A DNA stretch of 64,000 nucleotides. It comes from Bacteroidota bacterium (GTDB lineage Bacteria; Bacteroidota; Bacteroidia; 2-12-FULL-35-15). The position numbers were made by a program, and so were the translations under genes. Location: assembly GCA_005772895.1 (NCBI GenBank), contig SXIH01000001.1, positions 1-64,000 on the forward strand, in the 5' to 3' direction. Shown here in pieces: positions 1 to 10,887 of the stretch. A model generated the notes under the pieces. The model was not told the DNA's origin. It saw only the letters and a list, made by a program, of their open reading frames with translations, and did no database searches. The stretch's first letter is position 1. Every line of letters begins with the position of its first letter.

Positions 1-604
1 GCCTTCGAACATCTTCGATGCTATAACAACCAGTCGCTAATATTTCAAATGCCCATTTGATTATTGGCGCAACTTTATTAGGGGCTATATATTTTCTCCC
101 AAATTCATCTGTTTTATTATCATAGCCTCTTGGGGCACTTGCCATCCATCTGCCTTCCTTTTTAGCTCTTCGCATACCCACAATAACATTCAAAGCACGT
201 CTGTCGTTTTCAACTTCAGGAGCAGCTAAATAGAAAGCGAGCATAATTTTATTTTCAGGAACACCCATGTCTAAAGGCTGCTCGATTGCTTGAGGCTCAA
301 TTCCATAACCATGCAGGGTTTTAATCATTCCGTAAGCATCCGGAGCGTTACGAGAAAATCTGTCCCATTTTGTAAAGATTAATAAATCTGCCTTTAACTT
401 TTTATCTTTTAACTTCTTTAGAAGTCGGTTAAATTCCGGTCGATTAAACGTTTTTGCAGAATAATCCTCCCGAAATACATCTACTACCTGAATCGATTGG
501 ATTTCGCAGTACTTAATCAAATATTCTTCTTGGTGCTTCAAAGAATAGCCTTTATCTGCTTGCTCATCAGTTGAAACTCTGATATAAACGATCGCCTTTT
601 TCAT
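1..604 (-). CDS. Serine site-specific recombinase (C-terminus beyond window)
   Basis: The gene reads leftward and runs off the window, so only the first 201 residues are visible. They form a resolvase/invertase catalytic domain: an N-terminal YIRVSTDEQ motif with the nucleophile Ser11, then a TKWDRFSRN motif carrying the conserved arginines. This is followed by the start of the large-serine-recombinase domain (RRALNVIVGMRRAKKEGRW, then APRGYD). Such enzymes cut and religate DNA through a 5'-phosphoserine link to integrate, excise or invert mobile DNA. The ATG overlaps the stop of the upstream 65-residue ORF in an ATGA, which suggests translational coupling. Whether it is active cannot be judged without the missing C-terminus. 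Confidence 0.9.
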   Translation of the reverse strand, partial: MKKAIVYIRVSTDEQADKGYSLKHQEEYLIKYCEIQSIQVVDVFREDYSAKTFNRPEFNRLLKKLKDKKLKADLLIFTKWDRFSRNAPDAYGMIKTLHGYGIEPQAIEQPLDMGVPENKIMLAFYLAAPEVENDRRALNVIVGMRRAKKEGRWMASAPRGYDNKTDEFGRKYIAPNKVAPIIKWAFEILATGCYSIEDVRR

Positions 605-798
605 ACCGTTTCAGTTTTAGGAGTTTCTTTTAATTTGCTAAATTCTAACTCCCTTCGGTGGCGTTTAGAGTATATTTCGTAATCCAAATCCGCTATTAAA
701 TAAAGGAATTCAATTGTGCTTAATACCTCGTTATCGGTATATTTCAGACCACCCTTCTCAAGGATAGTCTTGTGCTTCTTTAGGGGTAATTTTTCCAT
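601..798 (-). CDS. Small hypothetical protein coupled to serine recombinase
   Basis: This 65-residue, charged protein is rich in Lys and Glu and has no signal peptide or membrane segment. Its stop overlaps the recombinase start by four bases (ATGA), so the two are probably translated as one operon. I do not recognise the family. Its position directly before a recombinase suggests a partner such as a directionality or regulatory factor, but that is inference from context only. Confidence 0.6.
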   Translation of the reverse strand: MEKLPLKKHKTILEKGGLKYTDNEVLSTIEFLYLIADLDYEIYSKRHRRELEFSKLKETPKTETV

Positions 799-900
799 TT
801 TTATTGAAAAGATCGGAACTTATAGGAAAATGCCGAATTTTAGAAAAAAGCAGGAAATGGCATCCTTTACCCATTCAGAATGAGTTAAGCGCACAGAAAT

Positions 901-930
901 AAAAAAAAGGCGAAAATCGCCCTTTTTTTA
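901..930. terminator. Hairpin with A/T tracts, probable bidirectional terminator
   Basis: A GGCGA/TCGCC stem with a three-base loop is flanked by a run of A on one side and of T on the other. It can therefore work as a Rho-independent terminator in either direction. It lies about 70 bases past the stop of the leftward 57-residue gene and before the 65-residue gene. Confidence 0.7.
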
Positions 931-999
931 TACTTTTAACCGGAATTTAATTATTAAAAAAACTCGGTTTCAATCGATGAAAACCCTCTCAAATTTTAA

Positions 1000-1173
1000 C
1001 TATTTAGCCTCGGTAGTTTCGGCTGATTTTATGCGTTCCCATAATTCCGGTTCATGCTCTAAAACGCCCATAAAGTCGAGAATTAGCTCTAAATGTTCGT
1101 TAAATTTGTTAGCAGTTTCCCCGCTTGGCACCACTAATGATAAAGAGCCTTTCGAAAGATTGGCTCTTTTCAT
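1000..1173 (-). CDS. Small hypothetical protein (57 aa)
   Basis: A leftward reading frame starts MKRANLSKGSLSLVVPSGE and ends with an acidic, helical tail (HEPELWERIKSAETTEAK). The composition is that of a small soluble protein, and a terminator hairpin lies just downstream at 901-930. I prefer it to the overlapping rightward frame at 977-1216, whose Ser/Cys/Leu-rich sequence looks like an antisense shadow. The ATG sits five bases from a pair of TTTGCACAA motifs that also precede the integrase at 26687. Function unknown. Confidence 0.5.
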   Translation of the reverse strand: MKRANLSKGSLSLVVPSGETANKFNEHLELILDFMGVLEHEPELWERIKSAETTEAK

Positions 1174-1178
1174 TTTAT

Positions 1179-1205
1179 ATCATTTGCACAAAATTTGCAC
1201 AAAAA
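1179..1205. repeat. 27-bp repeat copy 1 with two TTTGCACAA units
   Basis: Two direct TTTGCACAA units stand 11 bp apart. The whole 27-bp stretch is identical to 26712-26738, upstream of the tyrosine integrase. In both places it lies just before the ATG of a leftward gene. It could be a regulator or recombinase binding site, or a duplicated element end. Confidence 0.7.
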
Positions 1206-1473
1206 TCATCCTCTAAACATCAATAAAATAGTACAGTTTAAAATTGACATTTTTGATATAATCTGCTTCCGATTTTCAATTTGCTGTATATTTTTTGTAG
1301 AAAACACTCACTTCGTAATAATAACAGTTAAAACTCCACGATAGTGTTGGGTTTTGCAGTATTTGACAACATTTTTCTGCCGAGCAAAAAAGTATCCAAT
1401 TATTATATGAAAATTTATTTAAAATTCACATTGAAATTTTGCAGAACTAGTTTAAAGTTTTAAATTAGCTATG

Positions 1474-1493
1474 AATTACTTGAGCAAGTAATT
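1474..1493. repeat. Palindrome AATTACTTG-AG-CAAGTAATT
   Basis: Two perfect 9-bp arms are separated by two bases. The symmetry and 20-bp length fit an operator for a dimeric regulator at least as well as an RNA hairpin. No bound protein is known. Confidence 0.5.
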
Positions 1494-1550
1494 TTCGTAT
1501 TCTTACGATTGAGCTACTCCCTCAATTTTAAAAAATAAAGAAAATTTATT

Positions 1551-1576
1551 CTCGAAAAAAATTATTATTTTTCGAG
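1551..1576. repeat. Inverted repeat CTCGAAAAA / TTTTTCGAG
   Basis: Two perfect 9-bp arms enclose an 8-base AT loop. The stem has little GC, so it is a weak terminator candidate or a regulatory palindrome ahead of the giant gene. Confidence 0.4.
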
Positions 1577-1735
1577 GTGTAATTGTATTGTTTTTAAATT
1601 AATAAAAATTTCTGTAACTCTTTCTGGATAGACTGTTTGAGATGTTTGCGTTTTAAAAATTTGTTCAAAAGTAATATTGTTTAATAAGATTATTTAGATT
1701 ACCTATGCCGCTCAAATTTTTATAATCTATTCCAA

Positions 1736-4700
1736 ATGAAAAAAAAATTATCAACCTCCGCAATGAAAAGTATTGCAATTGCAATCATTTTTTTATTCAG
1801 TAGCAATGTGTTTTCTCAAACAGTACCATTGGGAACAGCCCAGTCATTTGCTTTGTTGTCAGCTGACAGTATTGTTTCATCTGATTCTGTTATTATATAT
1901 GGTGATGCGGGAGCAACCTCATATGTTAGCAATAAAATAACTGGAGGTACTATCTATACTGGAACCCCTGAAGTTGCAACAGCTCTTATAGATTTGACTG
2001 CTGCAATGGTTTATTGTACTGCTCAAAGTGGAACAACCATTAGTGGTTCACTTGGTGGACAATCCTTAGCAGCTGGTGTCTACAAAATTAATACTAGTGC
2101 GATACTTGATGGAACATTAACATTAACTGGAGATACGAATGCTGTTTATATTTTTAATATCACTGACTCACTGATTGCACTAACATCTTCTGGTGTTTTT
2201 AGAGGTGATGTTCGAGCTGAGAATATTTTTTGGAATGTTAGTAAAAGTGCAGTAATTGAAAAAGGCGTTGGCCTTTCTGGTATTGTAATGGCTGGACAAA
2301 GAACTTCTATTGATAATGTTAATTCAGGGTTTGCAGCCTTGCTATGCTTACAAGACATATTTATATCCAGAACAATTGACATGCCTGGTGATAATATGTT
2401 TTATTCGAAAACTTTTCTTTCTACTATTTCTAGTTTAATGTTGTTGCCTTCATGTTCAACATCTCCTCCATGCAATCTTATATGCAATCCAAGTTTTGAA
2501 CAGCTAATTACTCCATCAGGATCTCCCTCATTTTGTGGTAGTAGCATTGGTTTGAATGGTATTACATTAGGATACTCTGCATCATGGTCTAATCCTACTT
2601 CAGGTTCTACTCCTGATTTGTATAATACTTGCAATACTTCTGGTTGGGCTGGAGTACCTAATAATTATGCAGGGTTTCAGGCTGCGAGTGGTACACCTGC
2701 CAATGGTTATGCGGGAATTGTCCCTCGTGCGATTGGTTTAGGTAATTATAGAGAATATTTAAAAGGAGATTTGACAACTACCCTAATTGCTGGAAAATGT
2801 TATTATTATGAAATGCAGGTTAGTGCTGCTGATAAAAGAAACGTAGCTGTTGTCGAATTAGGTGCTGCTTTTACAGCTACTAATTATTCATTAGGCGGAT
2901 ATGCTCCACTACCTTTAGTTCCCCAAGTTCAAAACTGTTCAGGTTTACTAACTAATTGTACGGCATGGACAACTATCAGTGGCACTTTTACGGCTATTGG
3001 AGGAGAAAATAAAATATATGTAGGTAATTTTAATAATGATGCTGCAACTACTACGGGCAGTTATACTCCTTGTATAACTCCTGCTATCACAAATACATAT
3101 TACTATATTGATAATCTTAATTTGGCTGAATTTACCGTTGATGCTGGACCTGATGTAACGATTTGTGCTGGGCAAAGCACCACATTGACTGCAACCGTAA
3201 CTGCTTGTGCGGGTGCTGGATTTACATACACCTGGAGTCCAACCACTGGGATAATTTCTGGAGGGTCTACCGCAACTCCTGTTGTTTCCCCTGCTACCAC
3301 TACAACCTATACCGTTTCAGTTTCAGGAACTTGTGGAAGCTGCAGTATAACAGATGAAGTTACTGTAATCGTAAACCCTTTGCCAGTAGTAACTGTCAAT
3401 TCTCCTTCAATTTGTATTGGGCAAACTGCAACTCTTACTGCAATGGGAGCAACAACTTATACTTGGTCTGCTGGTGTATCACCAACTGCTGGTGCTACAG
3501 TAACAGCAACTCCGACTGCTACAACTTCTTATACTGTTACTGGTACAAATACTTCAACAGGTTGTACCAATACAGCTGTCGCAACAGTTACAGTCAATCC
3601 ATTGCCGATAGTAGCAGTCAATTCACCAACAATTTGTGTAGGACAAACGGCTAATCTTACGGCAACTGGAGCAGCAACGTATACTTGGTCTGCTGGAGTC
3701 ACCGTTACTGGTGTGGGAACTGGTACAGCATCTCCGAGCACTACCACAACTTATACTGTAACAGGTGCTAATGCCACAGGATGTACAGCCACAGCCATTT
3801 CTACTGTTACTGTCAATCCTCTGCCAATCGTTTCAGTAAACTCACCAACTATTTGTGCAGGACAAACAGCTAATCTAACAGCAGCAGGGGCTACAACATA
3901 TACTTGGTCAGCTGGAGCTACATCTACAGGTGTAAATACTGCCGATGCATCACCAATAGTCACCACAACTTATACTGTAACAGGTACTTCAGCAGGTTGT
4001 TCTAACACTGCTATCGCAACAGTAACTGTAAATCCTTTACCAACAGTTACAGTGAACTCTCCAACAATTTGTATAGGTCAAACGGCCAATCTTACAGCAT
4101 CTGGTGCAGTTAGCTACACATGGTCAGCTGGAGCTACATCTACAGGTGTAAATACTGCCGATGCATCACCAACAGTTACCACAACTTATACTGTAACAGG
4201 AACCGATGCAAACGGCTGTACAAACACTGCAGCTGCTACCGTTACAATTGGAAATCCTTCTGTTACTGTAAATTCTCCAACTATTTGTAACGGACAAACT
4301 GCAAATCTCACTGCAAATGGAGCAACAACTTATACATGGAGTGTAGGAGCAACTTCAACAGGTGTAAATACTGCAACCGCATCTCCAAGTACTACTACCA
4401 CTTATACTGTAACAGGCACAACGGGAAGTTGTACTGGTACTGCGATAGCAACGGTTACAGTCAATCCTGTTCCCGTAGCAACTGCTACTCCTACTTCACA
4501 AACTTTTTGTTCAGGAGACATAACTGGAATTGCTTTAACAAGTGTTCCTGTGGGAGCTACATTTGCTTGGACGGTTGTTCAAACAAACGTTTCTGGAGCA
4601 AGTAATGGAGGTGGATCTTCTATTGCTCAAACATTAACCACAACTACTTTTTCTCCAGGTACAGCAGTGTATACAATCACTCCGACTTTGGCTGGTTGTG

Positions 4701-7700
4701 CGGGATCTCCGATAACTGTTACTATCACTGTTAACCCAAATCCAGATGTAAATGTTCCTGCGAATATTATTTATTGTGTTGGCAATATTGTTCCTGCTTC
4801 GGCTTTTTCAAGCAGTGTAGGAGGAACAACATATGCATGGACAAATTCGAATACTGCTACTGGCTTAGCTGCTACAAGTGGAACTGGAAATGTGCCTTCT
4901 TTTACTGCTACCAATTCCGGAACAACTGTTCTTACTTCAACAATCACTGTAACTCCAACAGATCCTGCTACAGGTTGTGTAGGCACACCAACAGCTTACA
5001 CAATAACAGTAAATCCAAGACCTGCTATCACATCAGAACCAAACTTAACTTATTGCGCAGGTGATGCTGTGCCTGTTAATACTTTTGCAAGCACTACTAC
5101 TGGCGCAACTTTTACGTGGACAAATTCAGATCCTTCTATTGGTTTAGCTGCGGGTGGATCAGGAAATACTCCTGCATTTACAGCAACCAATGGCGGAACA
5201 ACTCCAATAACAGCAACCATTACGGTAACAGCTAGTCTTGGTGTTTGCGTTGGAATGTCTACAAGCTTTACTATTACAGTTAATCCAATTCCTACTTTAA
5301 GTGGTGTTCCTTCGAGTGCAAATTATTGTGATGGAGATATCGTTCCTGCTACTTCAATCACTGGTAGTGTTTCTGGAACAACTTTCTCATGGACTAACTC
5401 AAACATATTTATTGGTTTAGGATCTAGTGGTACAGGAGATGTTCCAAGTTTTACAGCAAGTAGTTTAGGAACTACTACTACTGGTACAATAACAATAACT
5501 CCATCAGCTAACGGATGCTCTGGTTCTCCTGTAACCTATACAATTACGGTAAGTCCATACCCAATAATGTCAATTCCTACTGATATAGCGGATTGCCCAG
5601 GAGTCATAATTCCTATGAGTAATTTTATTAGTTCGCCAGCTGGTGCAACATTTACATGGACTAATTCTAACACAGCAATTGGTTTAGGTGCCTCTGGTTC
5701 AGGAAATGTTCCATCTTTTACTTTAACAAACGCGACTGTCAATCCAATATCAGGAACAATTACAGTTACTCCAACTTTTGGAGGTTGTGTAGGAACACCT
5801 ATAACGTATACCATAACAGTATTCCCTTCTCCAACAGTAGTTGCGTCTGCAAGTCCTCCAGTAATTTCACTTGGCGGAAGTTCAACTCTAACAGCTAGTG
5901 GAGGTGCTACATATGTGTGGTCAACGGGTGCAACTACAAACCCGATTTCTGTTTCTCCCTCAGTAACCACAACATATACTGTTACTGGATCAAATCAATA
6001 TCAGTGTACATCAACTGGAACTGTTACGGTAACAGTTGTTGATTATCCTTGTACTGTTGTTATTCCTCCTGGTATTTCACCTACAGGCGGAACAATTCCT
6101 CATGGTGCAAACTCTGCAGCCTTGTTTGGTTCTACTGCTTCTATTACGGGTAATTTTAAAATTGCGGGAACATTTCTTGTAAACTCTCAACTCAATTTTG
6201 TTGGGTGTAATATCATAATGGAAGCAAGTGGTTCCACAGTTCCAAATATTCAAGTAGCTGGTGCCGCTCCTGTTGTAGCAATATTAAGATTGTCACAAAA
6301 CACTCATATTTATAGTTGTACGACTATGTGGGATGGAATTTATGTTCATTCGGGAGGTAAAATAATTTCGAGTGGAGACGTGATTATTGAAGATGGAATT
6401 CAAGCCGTAAATATTGCACAAAGTTCTTCTCAGCCATCTACGTTTACAACAACAATGTTTAATAAAAACTTACATGCTATAAAATTAACTACTAATGCTA
6501 ATCCTGCTTCACCTATAACATTAATAAATTCTGTTGTTACTTGTAGACAATTTATTTATACTTCAACTGTTCCATCAACAAATCCAACAGTAGTTTCCAT
6601 TAAAACAGATCTTTTAGCAACAACTCCATCATTATCAACTGTTAATTTACGACCTCCTTATTCGACTCAAAAAGCGTTTACAGGTGTTTTTGCAACGGAT
6701 GTGAGTAACCTTACAATTGGGGATCCAGGAGCTGTTGCTCCGCCAGCAACAAGAAATGTTTTTGATGCGATTATGACAGGTATAAATATTTCGAATCCTA
6801 CAAAGCCTATTACTTCGACTTATGTTTATCACAATGTTTTTCAATTTATATTAGGTATTGGAGCACCTTGTGGATTCGGATGTACTTATAGTAAAGGCTT
6901 CGGAATTAATGCTTCTGGCATGAATAATACCGCTTTCAATATGATTACAGTTGGAGGAACAACAGCGCAAGGAAATCTTTTCAGAAATATTTATATAGCT
7001 GTTTATACTTCAAATTATCAGACAGTAACAGCTCAAAGAAACTCTATTACAAATATTAGTACAGGGCCTTTTGTTCCAATTGGTACCGTAAATTACGGTA
7101 ATGGAGGAATTTTTGTTGCTCCTGCAGCACAAGCGAGTAACATTTTGATTGCCGACCAGACGCTTATAAAAAACTGTGCTACTGCCATTTGGGTGGGCCA
7201 TGGCGCAGGTGCAGTAACTGGGCCTTCTTTACTTCGTATTAATAATAATGGAACAAGCACATCTCCATGTATTACTTCTGATGCAACTGCAACTACGTAT
7301 TGTACAAATGGTATATATGTTACCGATTTACTAAGCAGCACTACACCTCATGCAATTTGGGATATTAAAAACAATTTTATAACTGCAACCAATAATTGTA
7401 TCTTTTTATCCAATGTAAAAAAACCAGCAGCTTCAACAACTATTTATGATATGTTTAGTAATAGCTGCAGAACTCGCTATTATACTACTGGAATACTTAC
7501 AGGTATAAAAGCAGTTGGTAGTAAAGGAATTACAATCACCAACAATCATACGAACTATACTCCAGGAAGTGCAGCGTATGTTTATCCAACAGGAAATATA
7601 ACTGCATATGGATTGTATTTGCAAAGCAGTTCAAATATGTTTGTAGGATGTAATTTATTTGAAAATGCTGGAAGAAGTATGGTGTTTGAAGGAAATTGCA

Positions 7701-8902
7701 CAAGCACACCTTTGCCTTCTTATGGTATTACGCAGAATACAATGCGTAGAGCACAAGATGGTTTTGTATTGAAGAATAATGGAATTATTGGAACACAAGG
7801 AAATGCTACTACTGCAAGTAATAACTATTGGGATATGTCTGCTGCTGGAGCACCAAATTTTACTAATTCCGAAATATTTACTGATAATACTGGAGGACTT
7901 CCTTCAAATGCAAATGTTTTTTCTAAGCTATACATGAATAATATAACAACTGGAGCAACTGCAACTATGCCAATCGCTTCGCTTAGCAAGACGAATCTGA
8001 CTCCAGCTGACAGGTATCTTTTCGGAACTGGATTAAACACAACTTCTTCTATTCCAGTTGCTTGTTCAGGAACCCCACCACCAGCTTTCGCAACTGGAAG
8101 TATGACTCCTGCTGAAATTGCTGTTCAGGCTGATTTTTTGAAGACAATTGAAGAAGATTCAACTTTGTTGTCGGTTTATAATAATGAAACACGCTGGCAA
8201 CGAAGAAAATATGTTTTTGATGAAGTCGAAGATAATCCTGTATATACAGTAAATCCAGCTTTGTCGAGTTTCTATGCAGCACATAGTGGTTCTGCTTTTG
8301 ATAAGTTTACTCGTATCGACAGAAAAATTGCTTTAGGTCAATACGCTATGGCCAATGCTATTAACAATAGTATTACGCCTGCTAACATTATAGAGAGTAA
8401 TCAGCAAACTGTGAATACTCAAATTCTGCAGCCGCTTCTTACACCAACATATATTTATTCAGCAACAGATGTTTCTACTTTATATGGTATTGCAAATCAA
8501 TGCCCTTTAGAGGGAGGAAATGGTGTGTATCAGGCTCGTATTCTATTAATGAATATTGCTAGTGATGTGATTGAATTTTTTGATAATTGCGATAAGGAAG
8601 CTCCACGCTCAATGGATATTGATCCTCAAAGCATCGGAAACGAAGTGGCTTCAGCTTATAAATTATATCCGAATCCGAACGATGGCAATATGATTTTTGA
8701 GTATTTAATATCTGAGACATCTATCGGAATGTTTATGTTATATGACGTAACTGGAAGGCTGATTAATTCATATAAATTAACCTCTGGACAAAACAATAGC
8801 TTAAAGATTAGCGAAAATGAATTACAGAATGGAATTTATTTTTATAATGTAATAATTGATAATAAAGTAAAAGCACAAAATAAAATCGTCATAGTAAAAT
8901 AG
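1736..8902 (+). CDS. Giant T9SS-secreted adhesin-like protein with DUF3494 (ice-binding-like) N-terminus
   Basis: This 2388-residue protein has several recognisable parts. Residues 1-27 are a signal peptide ending near VFSQ. Residues about 29-228 match the DUF3494/ice-binding fold ([44 protein letters not shown]). Residues about 246-465 form an NPSFEQ-type lectin-like module that recurs in the next gene. Residues about 465-1435 hold about 12 Ig/PKD-like repeats of about 72-90 residues, each with an ICxGQ or YCxGD start and a TYTxT(V)xxNP end. The segment up to about 2150 is probably beta-helical. The last about 75 residues are a T9SS type A sorting domain ([20 protein letters not shown]). It is probably exported and anchored on the cell surface. 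The DUF3494 fold is known from ice-binding and adhesin proteins, but ice binding here is unproven. The start at MKKKLS is chosen for its signal peptide. Confidence 0.88.
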   Translation: MKKKLSTSAMKSIAIAIIFLFSSNVFSQTVPLGTAQSFALLSADSIVSSDSVIIYGDAGATSYVSNKITGGTIYTGTPEVATALIDLTAAMVYCTAQSGTTISGSLGGQSLAAGVYKINTSAILDGTLTLTGDTNAVYIFNITDSLIALTSSGVFRGDVRAENIFWNVSKSAVIEKGVGLSGIVMAGQRTSIDNVNSGFAALLCLQDIFISRTIDMPGDNMFYSKTFLSTISSLMLLPSCSTSPPCNLICNPSFEQLITPSGSPSFCGSSIGLNGITLGYSASWSNPTSGSTPDLYNTCNTSGWAGVPNNYAGFQAASGTPANGYAGIVPRAIGLGNYREYLKGDLTTTLIAGKCYYYEMQVSAADKRNVAVVELGAAFTATNYSLGGYAPLPLVPQVQNCSGLLTNCTAWTTISGTFTAIGGENKIYVGNFNNDAATTTGSYTPCITPAITNTYYYIDNLNLAEFTVDAGPDVTICAGQSTTLTATVTACAGAGFTYTWSPTTGIISGGSTATPVVSPATTTTYTVSVSGTCGSCSITDEVTVIVNPLPVVTVNSPSICIGQTATLTAMGATTYTWSAGVSPTAGATVTATPTATTSYTVTGTNTSTGCTNTAVATVTVNPLPIVAVNSPTICVGQTANLTATGAATYTWSAGVTVTGVGTGTASPSTTTTYTVTGANATGCTATAISTVTVNPLPIVSVNSPTICAGQTANLTAAGATTYTWSAGATSTGVNTADASPIVTTTYTVTGTSAGCSNTAIATVTVNPLPTVTVNSPTICIGQTANLTASGAVSYTWSAGATSTGVNTADASPTVTTTYTVTGTDANGCTNTAAATVTIGNPSVTVNSPTICNGQTANLTANGATTYTWSVGATSTGVNTATASPSTTTTYTVTGTTGSCTGTAIATVTVNPVPVATATPTSQTFCSGDITGIALTSVPVGATFAWTVVQTNVSGASNGGGSSIAQTLTTTTFSPGTAVYTITPTLAGCAGSPITVTITVNPNPDVNVPANIIYCVGNIVPASAFSSSVGGTTYAWTNSNTATGLAATSGTGNVPSFTATNSGTTVLTSTITVTPTDPATGCVGTPTAYTITVNPRPAITSEPNLTYCAGDAVPVNTFASTTTGATFTWTNSDPSIGLAAGGSGNTPAFTATNGGTTPITATITVTASLGVCVGMSTSFTITVNPIPTLSGVPSSANYCDGDIVPATSITGSVSGTTFSWTNSNIFIGLGSSGTGDVPSFTASSLGTTTTGTITITPSANGCSGSPVTYTITVSPYPIMSIPTDIADCPGVIIPMSNFISSPAGATFTWTNSNTAIGLGASGSGNVPSFTLTNATVNPISGTITVTPTFGGCVGTPITYTITVFPSPTVVASASPPVISLGGSSTLTASGGATYVWSTGATTNPISVSPSVTTTYTVTGSNQYQCTSTGTVTVTVVDYPCTVVIPPGISPTGGTIPHGANSAALFGSTASITGNFKIAGTFLVNSQLNFVGCNIIMEASGSTVPNIQVAGAAPVVAILRLSQNTHIYSCTTMWDGIYVHSGGKIISSGDVIIEDGIQAVNIAQSSSQPSTFTTTMFNKNLHAIKLTTNANPASPITLINSVVTCRQFIYTSTVPSTNPTVVSIKTDLLATTPSLSTVNLRPPYSTQKAFTGVFATDVSNLTIGDPGAVAPPATRNVFDAIMTGINISNPTKPITSTYVYHNVFQFILGIGAPCGFGCTYSKGFGINASGMNNTAFNMITVGGTTAQGNLFRNIYIAVYTSNYQTVTAQRNSITNISTGPFVPIGTVNYGNGGIFVAPAAQASNILIADQTLIKNCATAIWVGHGAGAVTGPSLLRINNNGTSTSPCITSDATATTYCTNGIYVTDLLSSTTPHAIWDIKNNFITATNNCIFLSNVKKPAASTTIYDMFSNSCRTRYYTTGILTGIKAVGSKGITITNNHTNYTPGSAAYVYPTGNITAYGLYLQSSSNMFVGCNLFENAGRSMVFEGNCTSTPLPSYGITQNTMRRAQDGFVLKNNGIIGTQGNATTASNNYWDMSAAGAPNFTNSEIFTDNTGGLPSNANVFSKLYMNNITTGATATMPIASLSKTNLTPADRYLFGTGLNTTSSIPVACSGTPPPAFATGSMTPAEIAVQADFLKTIEEDSTLLSVYNNETRWQRRKYVFDEVEDNPVYTVNPALSSFYAAHSGSAFDKFTRIDRKIALGQYAMANAINNSITPANIIESNQQTVNTQILQPLLTPTYIYSATDVSTLYGIANQCPLEGGNGVYQARILLMNIASDVIEFFDNCDKEAPRSMDIDPQSIGNEVASAYKLYPNPNDGNMIFEYLISETSIGMFMLYDVTGRLINSYKLTSGQNNSLKISENELQNGIYFYNVIIDNKVKAQNKIVIVK
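3905..3986 (+). repeat. Near-identical direct repeat inside Ig-like region, copy 1
   Basis: The first 52 bases are identical to 4121-4172, and most of the following 30 match as well. The spacing is 216 bp, which is 72 codons or one Ig-like domain. This points to recent domain duplication or gene conversion between units 4 and 5. Confidence 0.85.
4121..4202 (+). repeat. Near-identical direct repeat inside Ig-like region, copy 2
   Basis: This is the partner of 3905-3986, with 52 identical bases and then a few substitutions. The encoded segment begins [17 protein letters not shown] in both copies. Confidence 0.85.
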
Positions 8903-8923
8903 TATTAAATTATTAATAGATAG

Positions 8924-8957
8924 AACCCTTTGCGCTTTATTGCGTAAAGGGTTTTAT
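8924..8957 (+). terminator. Rho-independent terminator after the giant gene
   Basis: An AACCCTTTGCGC / GCGTAAAGGGTT stem with one mismatch and a six-base loop is followed by TTTTAT. It ends the giant transcript and separates it from the next gene. Confidence 0.75.
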
Positions 8958-8962
8958 ATTTG
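8955..8962 (+). promoter_or_regulatory. TAnnTTTG -7 box (TATATTTG)
   Basis: This is an exact Bacteroidota -7 consensus. It ends only five bases before the ATG at 8968. A TTTG at 8929-8932 is a possible -33 element, with a slightly long spacer of 22 bases. The expected transcription start would fall at or beside the start codon. Confidence 0.45.
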
Positions 8963-8967
8963 TATAG

Positions 8968-9939
8968 ATGAAAAAAATATTTTTATATAGTTTTATTTTT
9001 GTATTTATCATTAAAGTAAATGCGCAGGTAAATCTTGTACCTAATCCTTCATTCGAAACATTTACAACTTGTCCTAATATGGCTAGCCAAATCTCATATG
9101 CAACACCATGGCAAGGGGTTACAACCAATAGCACAGATTACTTTAATGTTTGTGCAATTGCAGCAAGTAATGTAAGTATTCCAGATGGAGGAGGTGGGTT
9201 TCAATATGCCAGAACAGGTGTGGCTTATGCAGGAATGTGGGTTATCAATAGTTTTGGTGGTAATTACAGAGAATATTTGCAAGTACAACTAGATTCTACT
9301 TTAGAACTTGATTCATGTTATTATGTGGAATTCTATTGCAATCTTCATAATCAAGGATGCATTGGTATAAATGCAATGGGTGCTTTTGTTAGCAATACAG
9401 CAGTAAGTGCGGTTGGTCCAGGGTTGGTTTTACAATATACTCCTCAAATTGTTTCTGACACATTTTTAACTGACACATTGAATTGGATGCGTGTCTCAGG
9501 ATATTACCAAGCTTTGGGAGGAGAACAATATATTACTATCGGAAACTTTTCTATTGATGACCCTGCTGATACTATTCATACTTGTGTTTTTGGCGCGGAT
9601 TCGTACTATTATATTGATGATATAACTGTAAAAAAAGTAGTAGCATGTGATACTTTTGGAGTAGGAATTGAAGAGAATCAAAGCATAACAACATTCAAAT
9701 TATTTCCTAATCCAAGTAATGGAATGATATCGCTTCAGTATTTGCTAAATGCAGACGACAAAGCAGAAATGAGAATTTATGACCTTGCAGGAAGATTTAT
9801 AGATAGCCATTTACTTAATTCTTCAGTTAATCAACTTATTATTAATGAAGACCATTTGAATAATGGGATCTATTTTTATCAAATTATTATTGATGATAAA
9901 GTAGTAAAAAGCGATAAGTTCGTTATAATCAAAGAATAG
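8968..9939 (+). CDS. T9SS-secreted protein with NPSFE lectin-like module
   Basis: The 323-residue protein begins with a signal peptide (about 1-19, ending VNAQ). A module then starts VNLVPNPSFETFTTCP, includes GNYREYLQVQLDSTLELDSCYYVEFYC, and ends YYYIDDITVKKV. The last about 75 residues are a T9SS type A sorting domain (FKLFPNPSNGMIS, NNGIYFYQIIIDDKVVKSDK). The module is clearly related to residues 246-465 of the giant upstream protein, which shares the NPSFE start, the GNYREYL block and the YYYIDN end. The two may bind the same surface or carbohydrate, but no ligand is known. It has its own promoter candidate behind a terminator. Confidence 0.85.
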   Translation: MKKIFLYSFIFVFIIKVNAQVNLVPNPSFETFTTCPNMASQISYATPWQGVTTNSTDYFNVCAIAASNVSIPDGGGGFQYARTGVAYAGMWVINSFGGNYREYLQVQLDSTLELDSCYYVEFYCNLHNQGCIGINAMGAFVSNTAVSAVGPGLVLQYTPQIVSDTFLTDTLNWMRVSGYYQALGGEQYITIGNFSIDDPADTIHTCVFGADSYYYIDDITVKKVVACDTFGVGIEENQSITTFKLFPNPSNGMISLQYLLNADDKAEMRIYDLAGRFIDSHLLNSSVNQLIINEDHLNNGIYFYQIIIDDKVVKSDKFVIIKE

Positions 9940-10115
9940 AATCTTCCCTATTTAACTTTATACAAAGGTGAGTTCTAACTACTTTTTTTCAATAAAATTA
10001 GCTGTTTCCACCCAATATCTCGTTGTTAGACATGTATAAAATTGAGTAATCATTTTTACGGTGCGTTTGCTTAATGACTAACTTTGAAGTAATAATATTT
10101 TTAAAACTAGATAGT

Positions 10116-10853
10116 ATGAAAAATTCTATGTTTTTATTCTTCACCGTTTTGAACTTATCAATACTGGGTCAGACTTTTCCAGCTGATTCATGTGATCAGG
10201 GAACTTACGTCATGAATACTATTTTCTATTCTAACACGACATCTGTCCTTGATTCTACACAAAGTACAGATGGTATATATTTATGTGGTCCAAATACAAT
10301 TGTCTACGACACGCTTGAATTTTCTGGATGTCGTTTTGTATACATTAACCCAGGGTGTACATATATAACCAATTCTCCTTCTTGCTCCATATTTGACATG
10401 TACTTTATAAAAGATAATGGCACACTTATTATAAGGCCAGATGCAAACTATAGCGAATTTAATATTTATCACGAGCCCTTGGCGACAATATCACCATCTA
10501 CTGTAGGCTGCCTGAGTGTAACTCTTTGTTCGGCACTTGTCTTTCCACCAATTAATTGTTCAGTTGGAATTGCAGAGTCTACAATTCAAGAAAGTCAAAA
10601 TCTAGCAAATCTCAATGTTTTTCCAAACCCTACGGAGAATTTAGTTTCAATTGAATTTGAATTAACTGAAACAAAAGATGTTTCTATTGAAATCAAAAAT
10701 GTATTAGGACAGACTATTAAAACAATTTCCAATTCATTTACTACAGGAAACAATAAAATCGAAATTGATGTAAGTAAATTTTCGAGTGGGATATATTTTG
10801 TTCAAATACAAAGTGAAAATAAAATTACAAGTAAAAAATTTATTAAAGAGTAA
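10116..10853 (+). CDS. Small T9SS-secreted protein
   Basis: I place the start at MKNSMFLFFTVLNLSILGQ, which gives a proper signal peptide and 245 residues. An earlier in-frame ATG at 10074 would put 14 hydrophilic and mixed residues in front of it. The middle of the protein contains several Cys (DSCDQGTY, SGCRFVY, CLSVTLCS) and matches no family I recognise. It looks like a short beta-rich exported domain. The C-terminus is a T9SS sorting domain (LNVFPNPTENLVSIEFEL, SSGIYFVQIQSENKITSKKFIKE). It is the third exported cargo in a row. Confidence 0.8.
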   Translation: MKNSMFLFFTVLNLSILGQTFPADSCDQGTYVMNTIFYSNTTSVLDSTQSTDGIYLCGPNTIVYDTLEFSGCRFVYINPGCTYITNSPSCSIFDMYFIKDNGTLIIRPDANYSEFNIYHEPLATISPSTVGCLSVTLCSALVFPPINCSVGIAESTIQESQNLANLNVFPNPTENLVSIEFELTETKDVSIEIKNVLGQTIKTISNSFTTGNNKIEIDVSKFSSGIYFVQIQSENKITSKKFIKE

Positions 10854-10887
10854 ACTGTTTAACCCAAAATAAATAGTTAGTAAGGAG

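Larger units (their letters stand above)
1174..1735. other. AT-rich intergenic region with two inverted repeats
   Basis: I find no convincing gene here. Besides the 27-bp repeat it contains two palindromes, listed separately, and very AT-rich DNA leading to the giant secreted-protein gene. I could not pick a clear TAnnTTTG promoter box for that gene. Confidence 0.5.

Noticed and set aside
977-1216. 79-residue rightward frame
   Set aside because: It lies antisense to the 57-residue leftward gene and has Ser/Cys/Leu-rich composition with no sign of a family.
1503-1528. Minus-strand resemblance to a tRNA 5' half (GGGAGTAGCTCAATCGTAAG)
   Set aside because: The D-stem GCTC cannot pair with the following GAAT, no anticodon or T-arm follows, and it does not match the 5' half needed for the tRNA-Val fragment at 26850.
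5536-5970. 144-residue leftward frame with valine- and proline-rich sequence
   Set aside because: It is the antisense reading of Ig-like repeats in the giant gene and mirrors their periodicity.
3132-6040. Regular 216-bp period repeats that could suggest a CRISPR or satellite array
   Set aside because: Unit length, variable identity and an uninterrupted reading frame show repeated Ig-like domains.
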